Source of the DNA: Rariglobus sp967755175
GTDB taxonomy: Bacteria; Verrucomicrobiota; Verrucomicrobiia; Opitutales; Opitutaceae
Direction: 5' to 3'
Length of the DNA: 64,000 bases
Assembly (NCBI GenBank): GCA_967755175.1
Contig: CBRAFO010000008.1
Span: 1 to 64,000, forward strand
The position numbers and the translations under genes were made by a program. The notes beneath the pieces were generated by a model. The model made no database searches, had not been told where the DNA came from, and was given only the letters and a program-made list of their open reading frames with translations. Shown here in pieces: positions 17,380 through 26,504 of the stretch. How positions within the stretch are numbered: the stretch's first letter is position 1; every line of letters starts with the position of its first letter.

Positions 17380-17610
17380 ATGCGCTCCAGTCGCCCTCTT
17401 CTTCCGATCCGTCAGCTGGAACTTCCGGCCCGACTCGGGTGCCGCCAGCGTAGGTCCGCCGCATCCTCCACCGTCATGGGGATTCGCGCTCGTTTCGAGC
17501 AGCGTAGCCGTGCCGTCGCGCAAGCGACTCGTCCGGTCTGGCTGCGCGGCCCGCTCTTTCAGTCCACGCGTTCGCAACTGTCGGCCGCTGATGCGCGCCA
17601 TGCCGCCTAA
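17380..17610 (+). CDS. Possible small protein gene between mraZ and rsmH
   Basis: A 76-codon frame starts with ATG three bases after the mraZ stop and ends inside the rsmH start region (overlap 20 bases). The product would be basic and rich in Arg and Ser with no hydrophobic segment and no family I recognise. The tight spacing to both neighbours is gene-like, yet the composition is also what a GC-rich spacer would give. If it is not a gene, the 214 bp between mraZ and rsmH would be unusually long for this operon. Confidence 0.3.
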   Translation: MRSSRPLLPIRQLELPARLGCRQRRSAASSTVMGIRARFEQRSRAVAQATRPVWLRGPLFQSTRSQLSAADARHAA

Positions 17611-18547
17611 CGCCGCCATCGTTCCCATGACGTCTGGCCATAAACCCGTTTTGCTCCGCGAGACGCTCGACCTGCTCGCACCGCGCAGCGGTGGTCGCTA
17701 CCTCGATGCGACCTTCGGCGGTGGCGGCCATACGCGCGCGATTCTGGAAGCCGCTCCCGGCGTCAACGTTGTCGCTCTCGATCGCGATCCGGCCGCACAA
17801 CCTCGCGCCGAGATTCTCCGCCTCGAGTTCGAGGGCCGGTTCGCGCTCATCGACCGCGACTTCGGCCGCCTCGGTGAACTTCCTGTGGATAAGTTCGACG
17901 GCATCCTCTTCGACTTCGGTGTCTCGTCTTTCCAACTCGATGATGCGGAGCGCGGTTTTTCGTTTCGCAACGATGCTCCTGCCGACATGCGGATGGACCC
18001 GCGTTCCGGCGTGCCTGCTTCCGTCTGGCTCGAAACCGCCACCGAAGAGATGCTCGTTCGCGCCGTCCGTGACTACGGAGAGGAAAAGAACTGGCGCCAT
18101 GTGGTGCGCGCTTTGATTGCCGCTCGTGGCACCGGCACGCTCTCCCGCACCGCGGCGCTCGCTACGCTCATCTCCGAAGCGATACCGCCGCGTGATCGTT
18201 TCACGTCGAAGATCCACCCGGCCACGCGTGCCTTCCAAGGCATTCGCATCGCGGTGAACGACGAACTCGGTGCCATTGAGCGTGCGTTGCCCGCCGCCTT
18301 CGAGCGCCTCGCCCCCGGCGGCGTGCTCTGCGCGATCAGCTTCCACTCGCTCGAGGATCGTATCGCCAAGCAATATTTCCGTCGCCTCGCCGGTCTGCCC
18401 GAGGGCGAAGATGACCACCGCCCACAGGACCTGCGCGTTAAGCAGGCCGAACTCCTTTCCCGCCGCCCGATCACGCCGTCCGACGACGAGATCGCCGCCA
18501 ATCCGCGCAGCCGCTCCTCCAAACTCCGCGCGCTCCGCAAACTCTAA
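17591..18547 (+). CDS. rsmH: 16S rRNA (cytosine(1402)-N(4))-methyltransferase RsmH
   Basis: 318 residues from ATG 17591; ATGs at 17600 and 17627 are equally possible, and the last gives MTSGHKPVLLRETLDLLAPR, the usual family N-terminus. SAM-binding motif YLDATFGGGGHTRAIL, then ALDRDP, the catalytic-region motif ILFDFGVSSFQLDDAERGFS, a helical insert, and the C-terminal signature CAISFHSLEDRIAKQYFRR. RsmH methylates N4 of C1402 in 16S rRNA, tuning the P site. The frame is open upstream into mraZ but that part is not conserved. Confidence 0.95.
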   Translation: MRAMPPNAAIVPMTSGHKPVLLRETLDLLAPRSGGRYLDATFGGGGHTRAILEAAPGVNVVALDRDPAAQPRAEILRLEFEGRFALIDRDFGRLGELPVDKFDGILFDFGVSSFQLDDAERGFSFRNDAPADMRMDPRSGVPASVWLETATEEMLVRAVRDYGEEKNWRHVVRALIAARGTGTLSRTAALATLISEAIPPRDRFTSKIHPATRAFQGIRIAVNDELGAIERALPAAFERLAPGGVLCAISFHSLEDRIAKQYFRRLAGLPEGEDDHRPQDLRVKQAELLSRRPITPSDDEIAANPRSRSSKLRALRKL

Positions 18548-18597
18548 ACCCACGACCTCGCCCAAAAATCTGTCCGCGCCTGACGCGCCTCCCCGCC

Positions 18598-19002
18598 ATG
18601 AATAAAAAAGACACCCACGCCTTCGTGAACCAGCTCCTCGTTTATACGCTGGTCATGATCTGCTTCAGCGGATCCATCGGGCTGGGCACTGTCTGGCTGC
18701 GTCACCAGATTTCCCTTACGGCCAACAACACCAAGCTGCTTGAGCAGCGCATCGTCGAAGCCGAGCGCCACCTTTCCGAACTCAACACCCAGGTGACCGC
18801 CGAGCAGTCGATCGACGTGCTCGCTCGTCGTAACAGCGAGTGGAAGCTCGGTCTCGTCTTGCCGAAGGAACCGCAGGTTGTGCGCGTCGCCGAATCGCCC
18901 GAGCGCCGTCTTGCCTCGCGCAACAACGCCGAGGTCTTTGCGCCCGAAGCCATCACGACCGGCAGGGTCACACCGGTGCGTTTTCGCATCGGCAATAACT
19001 AA
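18598..19002 (+). CDS. FtsL-like small division protein
   Basis: 134 residues. A short basic cytoplasmic tail, one membrane helix at about residues 12-34 (LLVYTLVMICFSGSIGLGTV), and then a periplasmic helix with heptad-like spacing (LTANNTKLLEQRIVEAERHL and onward) likely to form a coiled coil. The tail, about residues 90-134, is polar. Size, topology and position between rsmH and ftsI match FtsL, whose sequence is poorly conserved; FtsL pairs with FtsB to link FtsQ and FtsWI. The symbol is withheld because only topology and synteny support it. Confidence 0.7.
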   Translation: MNKKDTHAFVNQLLVYTLVMICFSGSIGLGTVWLRHQISLTANNTKLLEQRIVEAERHLSELNTQVTAEQSIDVLARRNSEWKLGLVLPKEPQVVRVAESPERRLASRNNAEVFAPEAITTGRVTPVRFRIGNN

Positions 19003-19033
19003 CGCCGATCGCCGCTTCGCGTAATCGCCAGCC

Positions 19034-20914
19034 ATGTCCAAAGGCTTCGCCTCCAATTACCGTATCGTCCTGCTCGGGGTCGGCGTTCTCGCCTGCTTCG
19101 GTGGCGTCGGCGTGCGGTTGCTGGATCTTCACGTCTTCAAGCGCGACCGGTTGATGAGCTTCGTGGACCGCGCGCGCCGTCAGATCACCGTCGAGCCCGC
19201 GAAACGCGGCGACATCCTTGATGATAAGGGCGACCGCCTCGCCACCTCCCGCTCGCTGATCGTCCTCGGCGTGGACCCGCAGGCGCTCCTCAAAGCTGAC
19301 GAAGCCAAGTGGCCCGAACTCGCCAAGCTGCTCAACATGCCGGTGAGCGAGCTCACCCGTATCTTCAACACCAAGACGCGTTCGGCCATTGCCGCTGCGC
19401 CCGCCTCCGGAACCGCGGCAGCCGCTTCTGAATCCGCCGCCGCGACTGACGCTGACGAAACCACCGAGATCACTCCTTCCGGCGAGCATCTCATTCGTTG
19501 GGCCAAGCTCAGCGATGCGGTCGAGGAATCTACCTACGACCAAGTTGGCAAGCTCGCCATCAAGGGTGTTTACGGAAGCCGTGCCTACACACGCGCCTAT
19601 CCGCACAACCAGCTCGCCGCGCACCTCATCGGTTTCGTGAACAAGGCCGGCGAACCCGCCGCTGGCATCGAGGCGTTTGCTGATTTCTACCTCCGTGGCC
19701 AGGATGGCTGGCGCGAATCCGAGAAGGACGGCCTGCGCCGCGAACTCGCCCAGTTCCGCAATCGCGAAGTCACGGCTACCGCCGGTTACACCGTGCGGCT
19801 TTCCATCGACTCGGTCGTTCAGCACATCGTCGAGCAGGAGATCGATGACGTCGTTAAGAAGTTCAACCCCGCCAAGGTCTCCGTCATCGTGAGCGACCCG
19901 CACAGCGGCTTCATTCTCGCGCTGGGCAACTATCCGTCTTTCAACCTCAACGAATACAACGATCTCACGAAGGACGAGATGGGCGTGATGCGTAATGTCG
20001 CCATCACCGACATCCTCGACCCGGGTTCCACGTTCAAGATCGTCGCCGCGTCCGGCGCGCTCAACGACCACCTGGTCACGCCCGCCACTGCCTTCAACTG
20101 CTCCATCGATTCCATCGACTACAAGGGCAAGCCGCGCCGGTTCATGCGCGACGATCATCATTTCGACCACCCGCTCACGGTTGCCGAGATCATCAGCCAC
20201 TCCAGCAACGTCGGCGCCGCCCAACTCGGCATGCTGCTCGGCGAGCAGAAACTTTACGATTACGCCCGCGCCTTCGGCTTCGGCGAAAAGAGTGGCTTCC
20301 CCTTCGGTGGCGAGGTTTCGGGCTTCCTTAACCCGGTGGACAAATGGAGCGGCGTGGACATCACGCGCATTCCCGCTGGCTACAGTATTTCGGCCACGCC
20401 GATGCAGATTCATTACGCCATGGCCACGATCGCCAGCGGTGGCGCTCTTATGCGTCCGCAGGTGATCCGCCAGATCACCGACAACTCGGGTGAGGTTGTT
20501 TATAACTTCACCGGGTCTGTTCGCCGCCAGGTGCTCTCGACCAAGACCGCCGAACAGATGGCGCGTCTGCTTCAAGGCGTTGTCTCCAAAGAAGGCACCG
20601 CACCGATCGCCGCCATCCCTGACTTCGAGGTGGCGGGCAAAACCGGCACTGCGCAAAAACTCATCAACGGCCACTATTCGGAGCACAATCACGTCGGCTC
20701 CTTTGTTGGCTTTTTCCCCGCGAGTCGCCCCCGTGTGGTCATCACCGTGATCGTGGACGACGCCAAGGTTCCCAACGGACGCATCGCTTACGGCGCCACC
20801 GTCGCCGCGCCCAGCTTCAAGCATATTGCGGAGCAACTCATCCAGTATCTCGACATCAAGCCGGCGGTTGAACCCGGCCGCAATCTGCTGGTCATGGAAG
20901 GAGGCCGTCGATGA
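19034..20914 (+). CDS. ftsI: Septal peptidoglycan transpeptidase (PBP3/FtsI)
   Basis: 626 residues; class B penicillin-binding protein. Membrane anchor at about residues 10-30 (IVLLGVGVLACFGGVGVRLL), pedestal domain with RRQITVEPAKRGDILDDKGD at residues 48-67, and the transpeptidase domain with all three motifs: STFK (catalytic S332), SSN (390-392) and KTGT (536-539). A low-complexity Ala-rich insert at about 118-146 is unusual and probably a surface loop. It cross-links septal peptidoglycan with FtsW. The stop overlaps the murE start (ATGA). Confidence 0.95.
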   Translation: MSKGFASNYRIVLLGVGVLACFGGVGVRLLDLHVFKRDRLMSFVDRARRQITVEPAKRGDILDDKGDRLATSRSLIVLGVDPQALLKADEAKWPELAKLLNMPVSELTRIFNTKTRSAIAAAPASGTAAAASESAAATDADETTEITPSGEHLIRWAKLSDAVEESTYDQVGKLAIKGVYGSRAYTRAYPHNQLAAHLIGFVNKAGEPAAGIEAFADFYLRGQDGWRESEKDGLRRELAQFRNREVTATAGYTVRLSIDSVVQHIVEQEIDDVVKKFNPAKVSVIVSDPHSGFILALGNYPSFNLNEYNDLTKDEMGVMRNVAITDILDPGSTFKIVAASGALNDHLVTPATAFNCSIDSIDYKGKPRRFMRDDHHFDHPLTVAEIISHSSNVGAAQLGMLLGEQKLYDYARAFGFGEKSGFPFGGEVSGFLNPVDKWSGVDITRIPAGYSISATPMQIHYAMATIASGGALMRPQVIRQITDNSGEVVYNFTGSVRRQVLSTKTAEQMARLLQGVVSKEGTAPIAAIPDFEVAGKTGTAQKLINGHYSEHNHVGSFVGFFPASRPRVVITVIVDDAKVPNGRIAYGATVAAPSFKHIAEQLIQYLDIKPAVEPGRNLLVMEGGRR

Positions 20915-22518
20915 TCGGCTATCTTACCCAGAATCACGCTCTCATTCACGCTTTTCGGCAACCGCGCGCCGCCGCTTCCGCCCGTCGCGCCGCCGATCCT
21001 GTTGGTAACCGCGTCTTCAAAATGGCACCCAAACTCTCCGATTATTTTAGCGAGAACGAGGCGATCGCCGTCAAAGGCACGCTCGATCGTCCCATCTCCG
21101 GTCTCGTGATGGACAGCCGCCGCGTGGTTCCGGGAACGCTCTTCTTCGCGCTCCCCGGTCTGCGCGCCGATGGTGCCGGGTTCATCGACGAGGCCATCAA
21201 CCGCGGCGCCGTCGCCGTCGTTACGCAAAAGATCCCCACGCCCGCGCCCGCCAAGGTGACCTTTATCCAGGTTGCCGACGCCCGCGCCACGCTCGCCCGG
21301 GTCGCCCAGCGTTTCTACAAGTTTCCCGATAAAGACCTTCAGGTGATCGGTGTCACCGGCACCAACGGCAAGACCACCGTCACCCACCTCATCAAGCACC
21401 TGCTGGGCGATGGTCAACGCGTCGGCCTCATCGGCACGATCAACTACGATCTCGGCGCCCGCACCGTGCCGTCTTACAAGACCACGCCCGAGTCACTCGA
21501 TATTTTTGGAATGCTCGCGCAGATGCGTGACGCCGGCTGCAAGCAAGCCGTGATGGAGGTCAGCTCCCACGGCATCGACCAGCAGCGCGTGCTCGGCTTG
21601 GAGTTTGGCGCCGCGGTCTTCACCAATCTCACCCGCGACCACCTCGACTACCACAAGTCGATGGAGGCCTACTTCGACGTGAAGACCCGCCTCTTCACCG
21701 GCCACACCGGTGCCGAGCCCAAGGTCGCCATCGTCAACATCGACGACCCGCACGGTGCACAACTTGTGGATAAAATCCACGCCGTCGTCCCCGCCGCTCG
21801 CGTCGTCACCTACGGCGAACAAGCCTCCGCCCAAGTCCGCGCCGAGGAAGTCGCGCTCAACTTCAAGAATACCACGTTCAAGCTCGTCTGGCCCGAAGGC
21901 GAGGCGCTGGTCGATTCTCCGCTCATCGGCCGTTATAACGTGAGCAATCTCCTGGCGGCCATCGCCACGGCTTGGGGCCTCGGCCGCGACCCGCGCGCGA
22001 TCCTCGGTCGCCTGCGGGATTTCTCCGGCGTCCCTGGCCGTATGGAACGCATCGAAGAAGGTCAGGCGTTCAACGTGCTCGTGGATTACGCGCACACCGA
22101 CGACGCGTTGAGCAACGCCCTCGGCATGCTCCGCGCGATCACGCCCGGCCGCCTGCTGGTGGTCTTCGGCTGCGGCGGTAACCGCGACCGCGCCAAGCGC
22201 CCGATGATGGTCAAGGCCGTGCAAGACTACGCCGACTTCGCCTTTGCCACCGCCGACAACCCGCGCAACGAACCGCTCACCCAAATTTTCAACGATATGC
22301 AGGCCGGCGTGACTGCACCGCTCAAGATGACGTGGATCGAGGATCGCCGCCGCGCGATCAGTCTCGCGCTCGATATCGCCAAGCCGGGCGATTGTCTGCT
22401 CATCGCCGGCAAGGGCCACGAAACCTACCAGGAGTTCGCGGACACCGTCAGCCCGTTCGATGACCGCCAGGTCGTGCGCGAGCTGATCGAGATCAAGCAA
22501 ATCAACCAACACGCGTGA
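20911..22518 (+). CDS. murE: UDP-MurNAc-tripeptide synthetase MurE
   Basis: 535 residues. The ATG at 20911 overlaps the ftsI stop and is preceded by AAGGAGG at 20898-20904, an ideal ribosome site, so it is preferred even though it adds about 37 residues before MAPKLSDYFSENEA, where MurE proteins normally begin (ATG at 21022 has no such site). ATP loop GVTGTNGKTTVTHLIKHLL, substrate-Lys and Ser/His motifs MEVSSHGIDQQRV and TNLTRDHLDYHKSMEAY, and C-terminal DNPRNEPL. The DNPR form of this motif goes with meso-diaminopimelate as the added amino acid. Cytoplasmic; adds the third residue of the stem peptide. Confidence 0.95.
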   Translation: MIGYLTQNHALIHAFRQPRAAASARRAADPVGNRVFKMAPKLSDYFSENEAIAVKGTLDRPISGLVMDSRRVVPGTLFFALPGLRADGAGFIDEAINRGAVAVVTQKIPTPAPAKVTFIQVADARATLARVAQRFYKFPDKDLQVIGVTGTNGKTTVTHLIKHLLGDGQRVGLIGTINYDLGARTVPSYKTTPESLDIFGMLAQMRDAGCKQAVMEVSSHGIDQQRVLGLEFGAAVFTNLTRDHLDYHKSMEAYFDVKTRLFTGHTGAEPKVAIVNIDDPHGAQLVDKIHAVVPAARVVTYGEQASAQVRAEEVALNFKNTTFKLVWPEGEALVDSPLIGRYNVSNLLAAIATAWGLGRDPRAILGRLRDFSGVPGRMERIEEGQAFNVLVDYAHTDDALSNALGMLRAITPGRLLVVFGCGGNRDRAKRPMMVKAVQDYADFAFATADNPRNEPLTQIFNDMQAGVTAPLKMTWIEDRRRAISLALDIAKPGDCLLIAGKGHETYQEFADTVSPFDDRQVVRELIEIKQINQHA

Positions 22519-22524
22519 TCCTCC

Positions 22525-23925
22525 GTGCCCGTCTTCCCGCCAGAATCCCTCGCCGCCTGGACGTCCGGTAAATGGACGTCATTACCGACGTCGCCGCTCG
22601 GCGGTTTCACCACGGACACGCGCCAGTTGCGCAACGGACAGGTCTTTGTCGCCCTCAAAACCGATAAACGCGACGGCCATGATTTCCTCGCCGCCGCACA
22701 GGCAGCCGGCGCAAGCGCTGCACTTGTCGCCATCGCGAATCCTGCGCTCACGTTGCCTCAGTTGGTGGTCGCCGACCCACTCGTTGCGTTCCAAGCCATC
22801 GCTCGCGAACACCGCCGCACGTTCCATGGCCCCGTCATTGGTATCTCCGGCAGTGCAGGCAAGACCTCGACCAAGAATCTGATCGCGCTTCTCCTTGGCG
22901 GCGAAGAGGGCGGGGTGCTTGCGACCGAAGGTAATCTTAACAACCACCTCGGCGTTCCGCTCACGCTTACCCGCCTCGACCCGGCGAAGCACCGTTTCGC
23001 CGTGATCGAGGCCGGCATCAGTGGCCCCGGCGAAATGGAAGTTCTCGCCAGTATGATCGAGCCGGACTTCGCGATCATCACCTTGGTCGCACCGGCGCAT
23101 TTGCAGGAGCTCGGTGGCATCGAGGGCGTCGCCCGCGCCAAGGCCGCGCTGCCCGCCGCCGTGCACACGGGCGGGACGGCGCTCTTTCCGCAGGCGTGTA
23201 TGGCGTTCAAGGCGTTCCGCGACCTCAAGGTGAATAGCTGGAAGCTCGGTCGTGCCGACGTTCCGCTTCCCTCCGAGCTGCCTCCCGCCAACACGTTTTT
23301 CACGCTCATCCAATGTGCCGAGGAAACCTTGGTCGCCATGCGCGACTCTGTTTCCGGAAAGGCGCTCAACTTCGCTCTACGACGCGTGTCCGACGGCATG
23401 GCGCAAAATGCCTCGCTGGCCATCCGCGCCGCGCTGCTCCTCGGCGTAACTCCCGACACGATTCGCGAGCGGCTGGCCGGCTGGCGGCCCGCTTCGTTAC
23501 GCGGCGAGCTTCGTCGTGAGGGCGGACGCCTGCTCTACATCGATTGCTACAACGCCAACCCTGCGGCGATGGGTGACGCGCTCGACGCGTTCTATGCTGT
23601 CGCGCCCGACAGCGAACCGCGTCTGCTGGTGATCGGCTGCATGGGTGAACTCGGCACGCAATCGGCCATGTATCACCGCGCGCTCGGCCGCTCCATCCAC
23701 CTGCGTTGGCAGGACCACCTGATGATCATCGGCGACGATGCCGAGTCAGTGCGCCAAGGTGCGGTCGAGAACGGCGTTCCGAAATCGCAAGTCGAGGTGG
23801 TCACTTCGCTCGATCCCGTGCGCGCACGGCTGGCGAAATTTCACGGCGCGGTGTTCATCAAGGGCAGCCGCCGCTATCAGCTCGAAACGATCTTAACCGG
23901 GGAGGCGGCGCTGACGGCGCACTGA
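22525..23925 (+). CDS. murF: UDP-MurNAc-pentapeptide synthetase MurF
   Basis: 466 residues beginning with GTG, 6 bp after murE. N-terminal substrate domain (GGFTTDTRQLRNGQVFVALK), central ATPase with GISGSAGKTSTKNLIALLLG, then EAGISGPGEMEVLASMIEPD, and the C-terminal Rossmann domain with IDCYNANPAAMGDALDAF. MurF joins D-Ala-D-Ala (made by Ddl, encoded downstream) to the tripeptide. The P-loop has SAGKTS where many MurF have NGKTT-like sequences; this S-A-G form is common in MurF. Confidence 0.95.
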   Translation: MPVFPPESLAAWTSGKWTSLPTSPLGGFTTDTRQLRNGQVFVALKTDKRDGHDFLAAAQAAGASAALVAIANPALTLPQLVVADPLVAFQAIAREHRRTFHGPVIGISGSAGKTSTKNLIALLLGGEEGGVLATEGNLNNHLGVPLTLTRLDPAKHRFAVIEAGISGPGEMEVLASMIEPDFAIITLVAPAHLQELGGIEGVARAKAALPAAVHTGGTALFPQACMAFKAFRDLKVNSWKLGRADVPLPSELPPANTFFTLIQCAEETLVAMRDSVSGKALNFALRRVSDGMAQNASLAIRAALLLGVTPDTIRERLAGWRPASLRGELRREGGRLLYIDCYNANPAAMGDALDAFYAVAPDSEPRLLVIGCMGELGTQSAMYHRALGRSIHLRWQDHLMIIGDDAESVRQGAVENGVPKSQVEVVTSLDPVRARLAKFHGAVFIKGSRRYQLETILTGEAALTAH

Positions 23926-23931
23926 GATCCC

Positions 23932-25044
23932 ATGCTGACCTATCTTTCCGACTACGATCAATTTTTGGGACCGTTGCGCATGCTGCGGTTCATCACTCTG
24001 CGCACGCTTGGCGCGGCCGGCACAGCCGCGTTCATCGGGTTCGTGATCGGCCCATGGCTCATTCACAAGCTGCGCGCGCTCAAGTTCGGCCAGCACTACG
24101 ATGATGATCGCACCGGCGAACTCGCACAAAAATTCGACAAGAAGAACACTCCTACCATGGGCGGTCTGCTGATCTTTTTCTCGGTGTTCTTCAGCACCGT
24201 GCTCTGGGCACAACCCAACATCTGGGTGATCGTGGCGCTCTTCGTTTATACCGCGCTCACCGCAGTGGGCTTTCGCGATGACTACCTGAAGGTCGTAAAG
24301 AAGAACCGCGACGGCATCTCGTCGCGCGAGAAGATGGCCTGGCAGACACTCACCACCGTGGTAGCACTGACCGCACTCATCTGGCACCCGATGAGTTCGG
24401 AAAAGATCCGCGAACTTTGGGTTCCCTTTCTCAAATATCCAGTGCTCACGGCCATGCCGGTCGCGGCGCTTTTCGTGCTGGTTTTCTTCTGGGTCGTGGG
24501 GTTCAGCAATGCGATCAATCTCACCGACGGACTCGATGGTCTCGCCATCGGCTGCACCATCACGGTGGCGCTCGTTTACGGCATCATGGCCTACGCTGCG
24601 GGCAACGTGAAGATTGCCGAATATCTGCTCATTAGCTACGTCCCCGGCACCGGTGAACTCGCCGTGATTTGCGGCGCGCTGGTGGGCGCGGGCATGGCGT
24701 TTCTTTGGTATAACTCTTATCCGGCCGAGCTGTTCATGGGCGACACGGGCTCTCTCGCGCTCGGCGGCCTGATTGGCATGATCGCCTTCATGGTGCAGCA
24801 GCCGTTTACGTTGATCATCGTGGGCGGCGTTTTCGTCTTCGAGGCGGTCTCGGTCATCATTCAGGTCGGCTTCTTCAAATACACCAAGCGGCGCTTCGGT
24901 GAGGGGAAGCGGTTCTTCCGCATGGCGCCGATTCATCACCATTTCCAAAAAGCCGGCTGGCCCGAGACGAAGGTGGTTCTTCGTTTTTGGGTGATCTCGC
25001 TCATGTGCGCGCTCGCCGGTCTGGGCACGCTCAAACTCCGCTAA
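23932..25044 (+). CDS. mraY: Phospho-MurNAc-pentapeptide transferase MraY
   Basis: 370 residues, an integral membrane protein with about ten helices. Diagnostic motifs are KKNTPTMGGLLIFFSVFFS, the acidic DDYLKVVKKNRDGIS, the loop with the catalytic-site Asp in NLTDGLDGLAIGC, WYNSYPAELFMGDTGSLALG, and the C-terminal histidine motif APIHHHFQKAGWPE. It transfers phospho-MurNAc-pentapeptide to undecaprenyl phosphate to form lipid I. Only 6 bp separate it from murF. A REP-like inverted repeat follows it before murD. Confidence 0.96.
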   Translation: MLTYLSDYDQFLGPLRMLRFITLRTLGAAGTAAFIGFVIGPWLIHKLRALKFGQHYDDDRTGELAQKFDKKNTPTMGGLLIFFSVFFSTVLWAQPNIWVIVALFVYTALTAVGFRDDYLKVVKKNRDGISSREKMAWQTLTTVVALTALIWHPMSSEKIRELWVPFLKYPVLTAMPVAALFVLVFFWVVGFSNAINLTDGLDGLAIGCTITVALVYGIMAYAAGNVKIAEYLLISYVPGTGELAVICGALVGAGMAFLWYNSYPAELFMGDTGSLALGGLIGMIAFMVQQPFTLIIVGGVFVFEAVSVIIQVGFFKYTKRRFGEGKRFFRMAPIHHHFQKAGWPETKVVLRFWVISLMCALAGLGTLKLR

Positions 25045-25094
25045 ACCCATGAGCACATTGAAGAATTTATCTTCGAACGACCGGCGGCTCCGTG

Positions 25095-25153
25095 GTGGGA
25101 GCGAGCTTGCTCGCGATTCGATAACCCTCAATCGCGAGCAAGCTCGCTCCCAC
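25095..25153. repeat. REP-like inverted pair between mraY and murD
   Basis: Arms at 25095-25117 and 25131-25153 are perfect 23-bp inverted copies separated by 13 bp. Each arm begins GTGGGAGCGAGC and has its own inner stem GCGAGC-TT-GCTCGC. The 5' foot GTGG fits the GTRG of REP elements. The pair sits 20 bp before the murD start and could form a large hairpin in the dcw transcript. Confidence 0.85.
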
Positions 25154-25172
25154 GTGGCGCACTCTTAATCGC

Positions 25173-26465
25173 ATGTCCCTCTCCACTCCTGAATTCATCG
25201 AGCCTTTGCTCGCTCACCCGGTCGCCATTTTCGGTGGCGGCGTGAGCGGACGCGCCGTGCGTGAGCTCGTCGTGAAACTCGGAGGCGAGGGCGTGGTTTT
25301 TGACCAAAAAGGCAGCGATGGCGCGCTCACGGAGTTCCGGGGTGCGGCGGCGACTGCCCATCGCCTTGTGGTGTTTTCGCCTGGGTTTCCGCCCACCCAT
25401 CCTTGGATCGCGGAGGCGCGGGCCGCTGGCGCGGTGTGTTTGGCCGAACTCGATTTCGCCTCGCTGTTCTGGCGCGGTGCGGTCGTCGCCATCACCGGCA
25501 CGAACGGCAAGACGACGCTGACCGAGTTTCTCACCCACGCGCTGCGTTCCGTGGAGCGCGACGCCTATGCGACGGGCAATATCGGTTTTTCTTTTTCTCA
25601 GCTCGTTGCCGAACGCGAGGGCGGCGCGCCCGATTCCATCGCGGTGTGCGAGGTCAGTTCGTTTCAGGCGGAGACCTTGCGGCATTTCCGGGCCGACGCC
25701 GCGTTGTGGACCAATTTCGCCGAGGACCATCTGGAACGTCACGGCACGATGGAGGAGTATTTCCAGTCCAAGTGGCGGCTCTTCGAGCGCACCGTGGGCG
25801 GCCATGTGTTCGCGGGCACCAGCGTGCAGCGCTACGCGGAAAAATTTGGCCAGACCCTGCCCGAGGAGGCGCACGTTGCCACCGAGGATCAACCCGGTGA
25901 CGTGCTGTTACGCGGCACGGTTTTTGCCCACTATCCACAGCGGGAAAACTTCCTTATCGCCGCTGCCTGGTGGCGGAGTTACGGCCTGAGGGAGACTGCG
26001 CTTTATGCCGCCGCGCAGTCCTTCCAACTTGGAGAGCACCGCCTTGCGCGGGTGGTGGTGCGGGATGGGGTTACGTGGTGGAACGACTCCAAGGCCACCA
26101 ACTTCCACGCTGTCGAGGCGGCGGTCGCTGGGTTTGCCTCGCCGGTAATTTTGATCGCGGGCGGAAAGTCGAAGGGGGGCGATGTGGCGTCCTTCGTGCG
26201 CCGGCTCGCTCCGCAGGTGAAACATGCGTTCCTGATCGGCGAGACGCGCAATGTGTTGGCCATGTTTGCGGGCGCGAGCGGCCTGAAACATGAGATTTGT
26301 TCAGATTTAAGTGAAGCCGTGCGCCGCGCGGCCGCAGTGGCCGTCGCCGGTGATAACATTTTGCTGAGTCCGGGGTTCGCTAGTTTCGATCAGTTCAAAA
26401 ACTACGAGGATCGCGGCCGGCAGTTCGTTGCGCTTGTGAATAATGTGGGCGCAATCGTTGTCTGA
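25173..26465 (+). CDS. murD: UDP-MurNAc-L-alanine:D-glutamate ligase MurD
   Basis: 430 residues. N-terminal dinucleotide-type fold (HPVAIFGGGVSGRAVRELV), ATP loop AITGTNGKTTLTEFLTHAL, the motif VCEVSSFQAETLRHFRADAA, TNFAEDHLERHGTMEEYFQSK (20 residues shown) with the conserved ExHLxRH pattern, and the C-terminal WWNDSKATNFHAVEAAVAGF and LSPGFASFDQFKNYEDRG signatures. It adds D-Glu to UDP-MurNAc-L-Ala in the cytoplasm. No clear Shine-Dalgarno is seen; the REP pair sits directly upstream, so folding of the mRNA there could influence its translation. Confidence 0.95.
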   Translation: MSLSTPEFIEPLLAHPVAIFGGGVSGRAVRELVVKLGGEGVVFDQKGSDGALTEFRGAAATAHRLVVFSPGFPPTHPWIAEARAAGAVCLAELDFASLFWRGAVVAITGTNGKTTLTEFLTHALRSVERDAYATGNIGFSFSQLVAEREGGAPDSIAVCEVSSFQAETLRHFRADAALWTNFAEDHLERHGTMEEYFQSKWRLFERTVGGHVFAGTSVQRYAEKFGQTLPEEAHVATEDQPGDVLLRGTVFAHYPQRENFLIAAAWWRSYGLRETALYAAAQSFQLGEHRLARVVVRDGVTWWNDSKATNFHAVEAAVAGFASPVILIAGGKSKGGDVASFVRRLAPQVKHAFLIGETRNVLAMFAGASGLKHEICSDLSEAVRRAAAVAVAGDNILLSPGFASFDQFKNYEDRGRQFVALVNNVGAIVV

Positions 26466-26504
26466 GTCTTATCTTCGTCTCCAATTTTCGAAACCAATCC
26501 ACCT

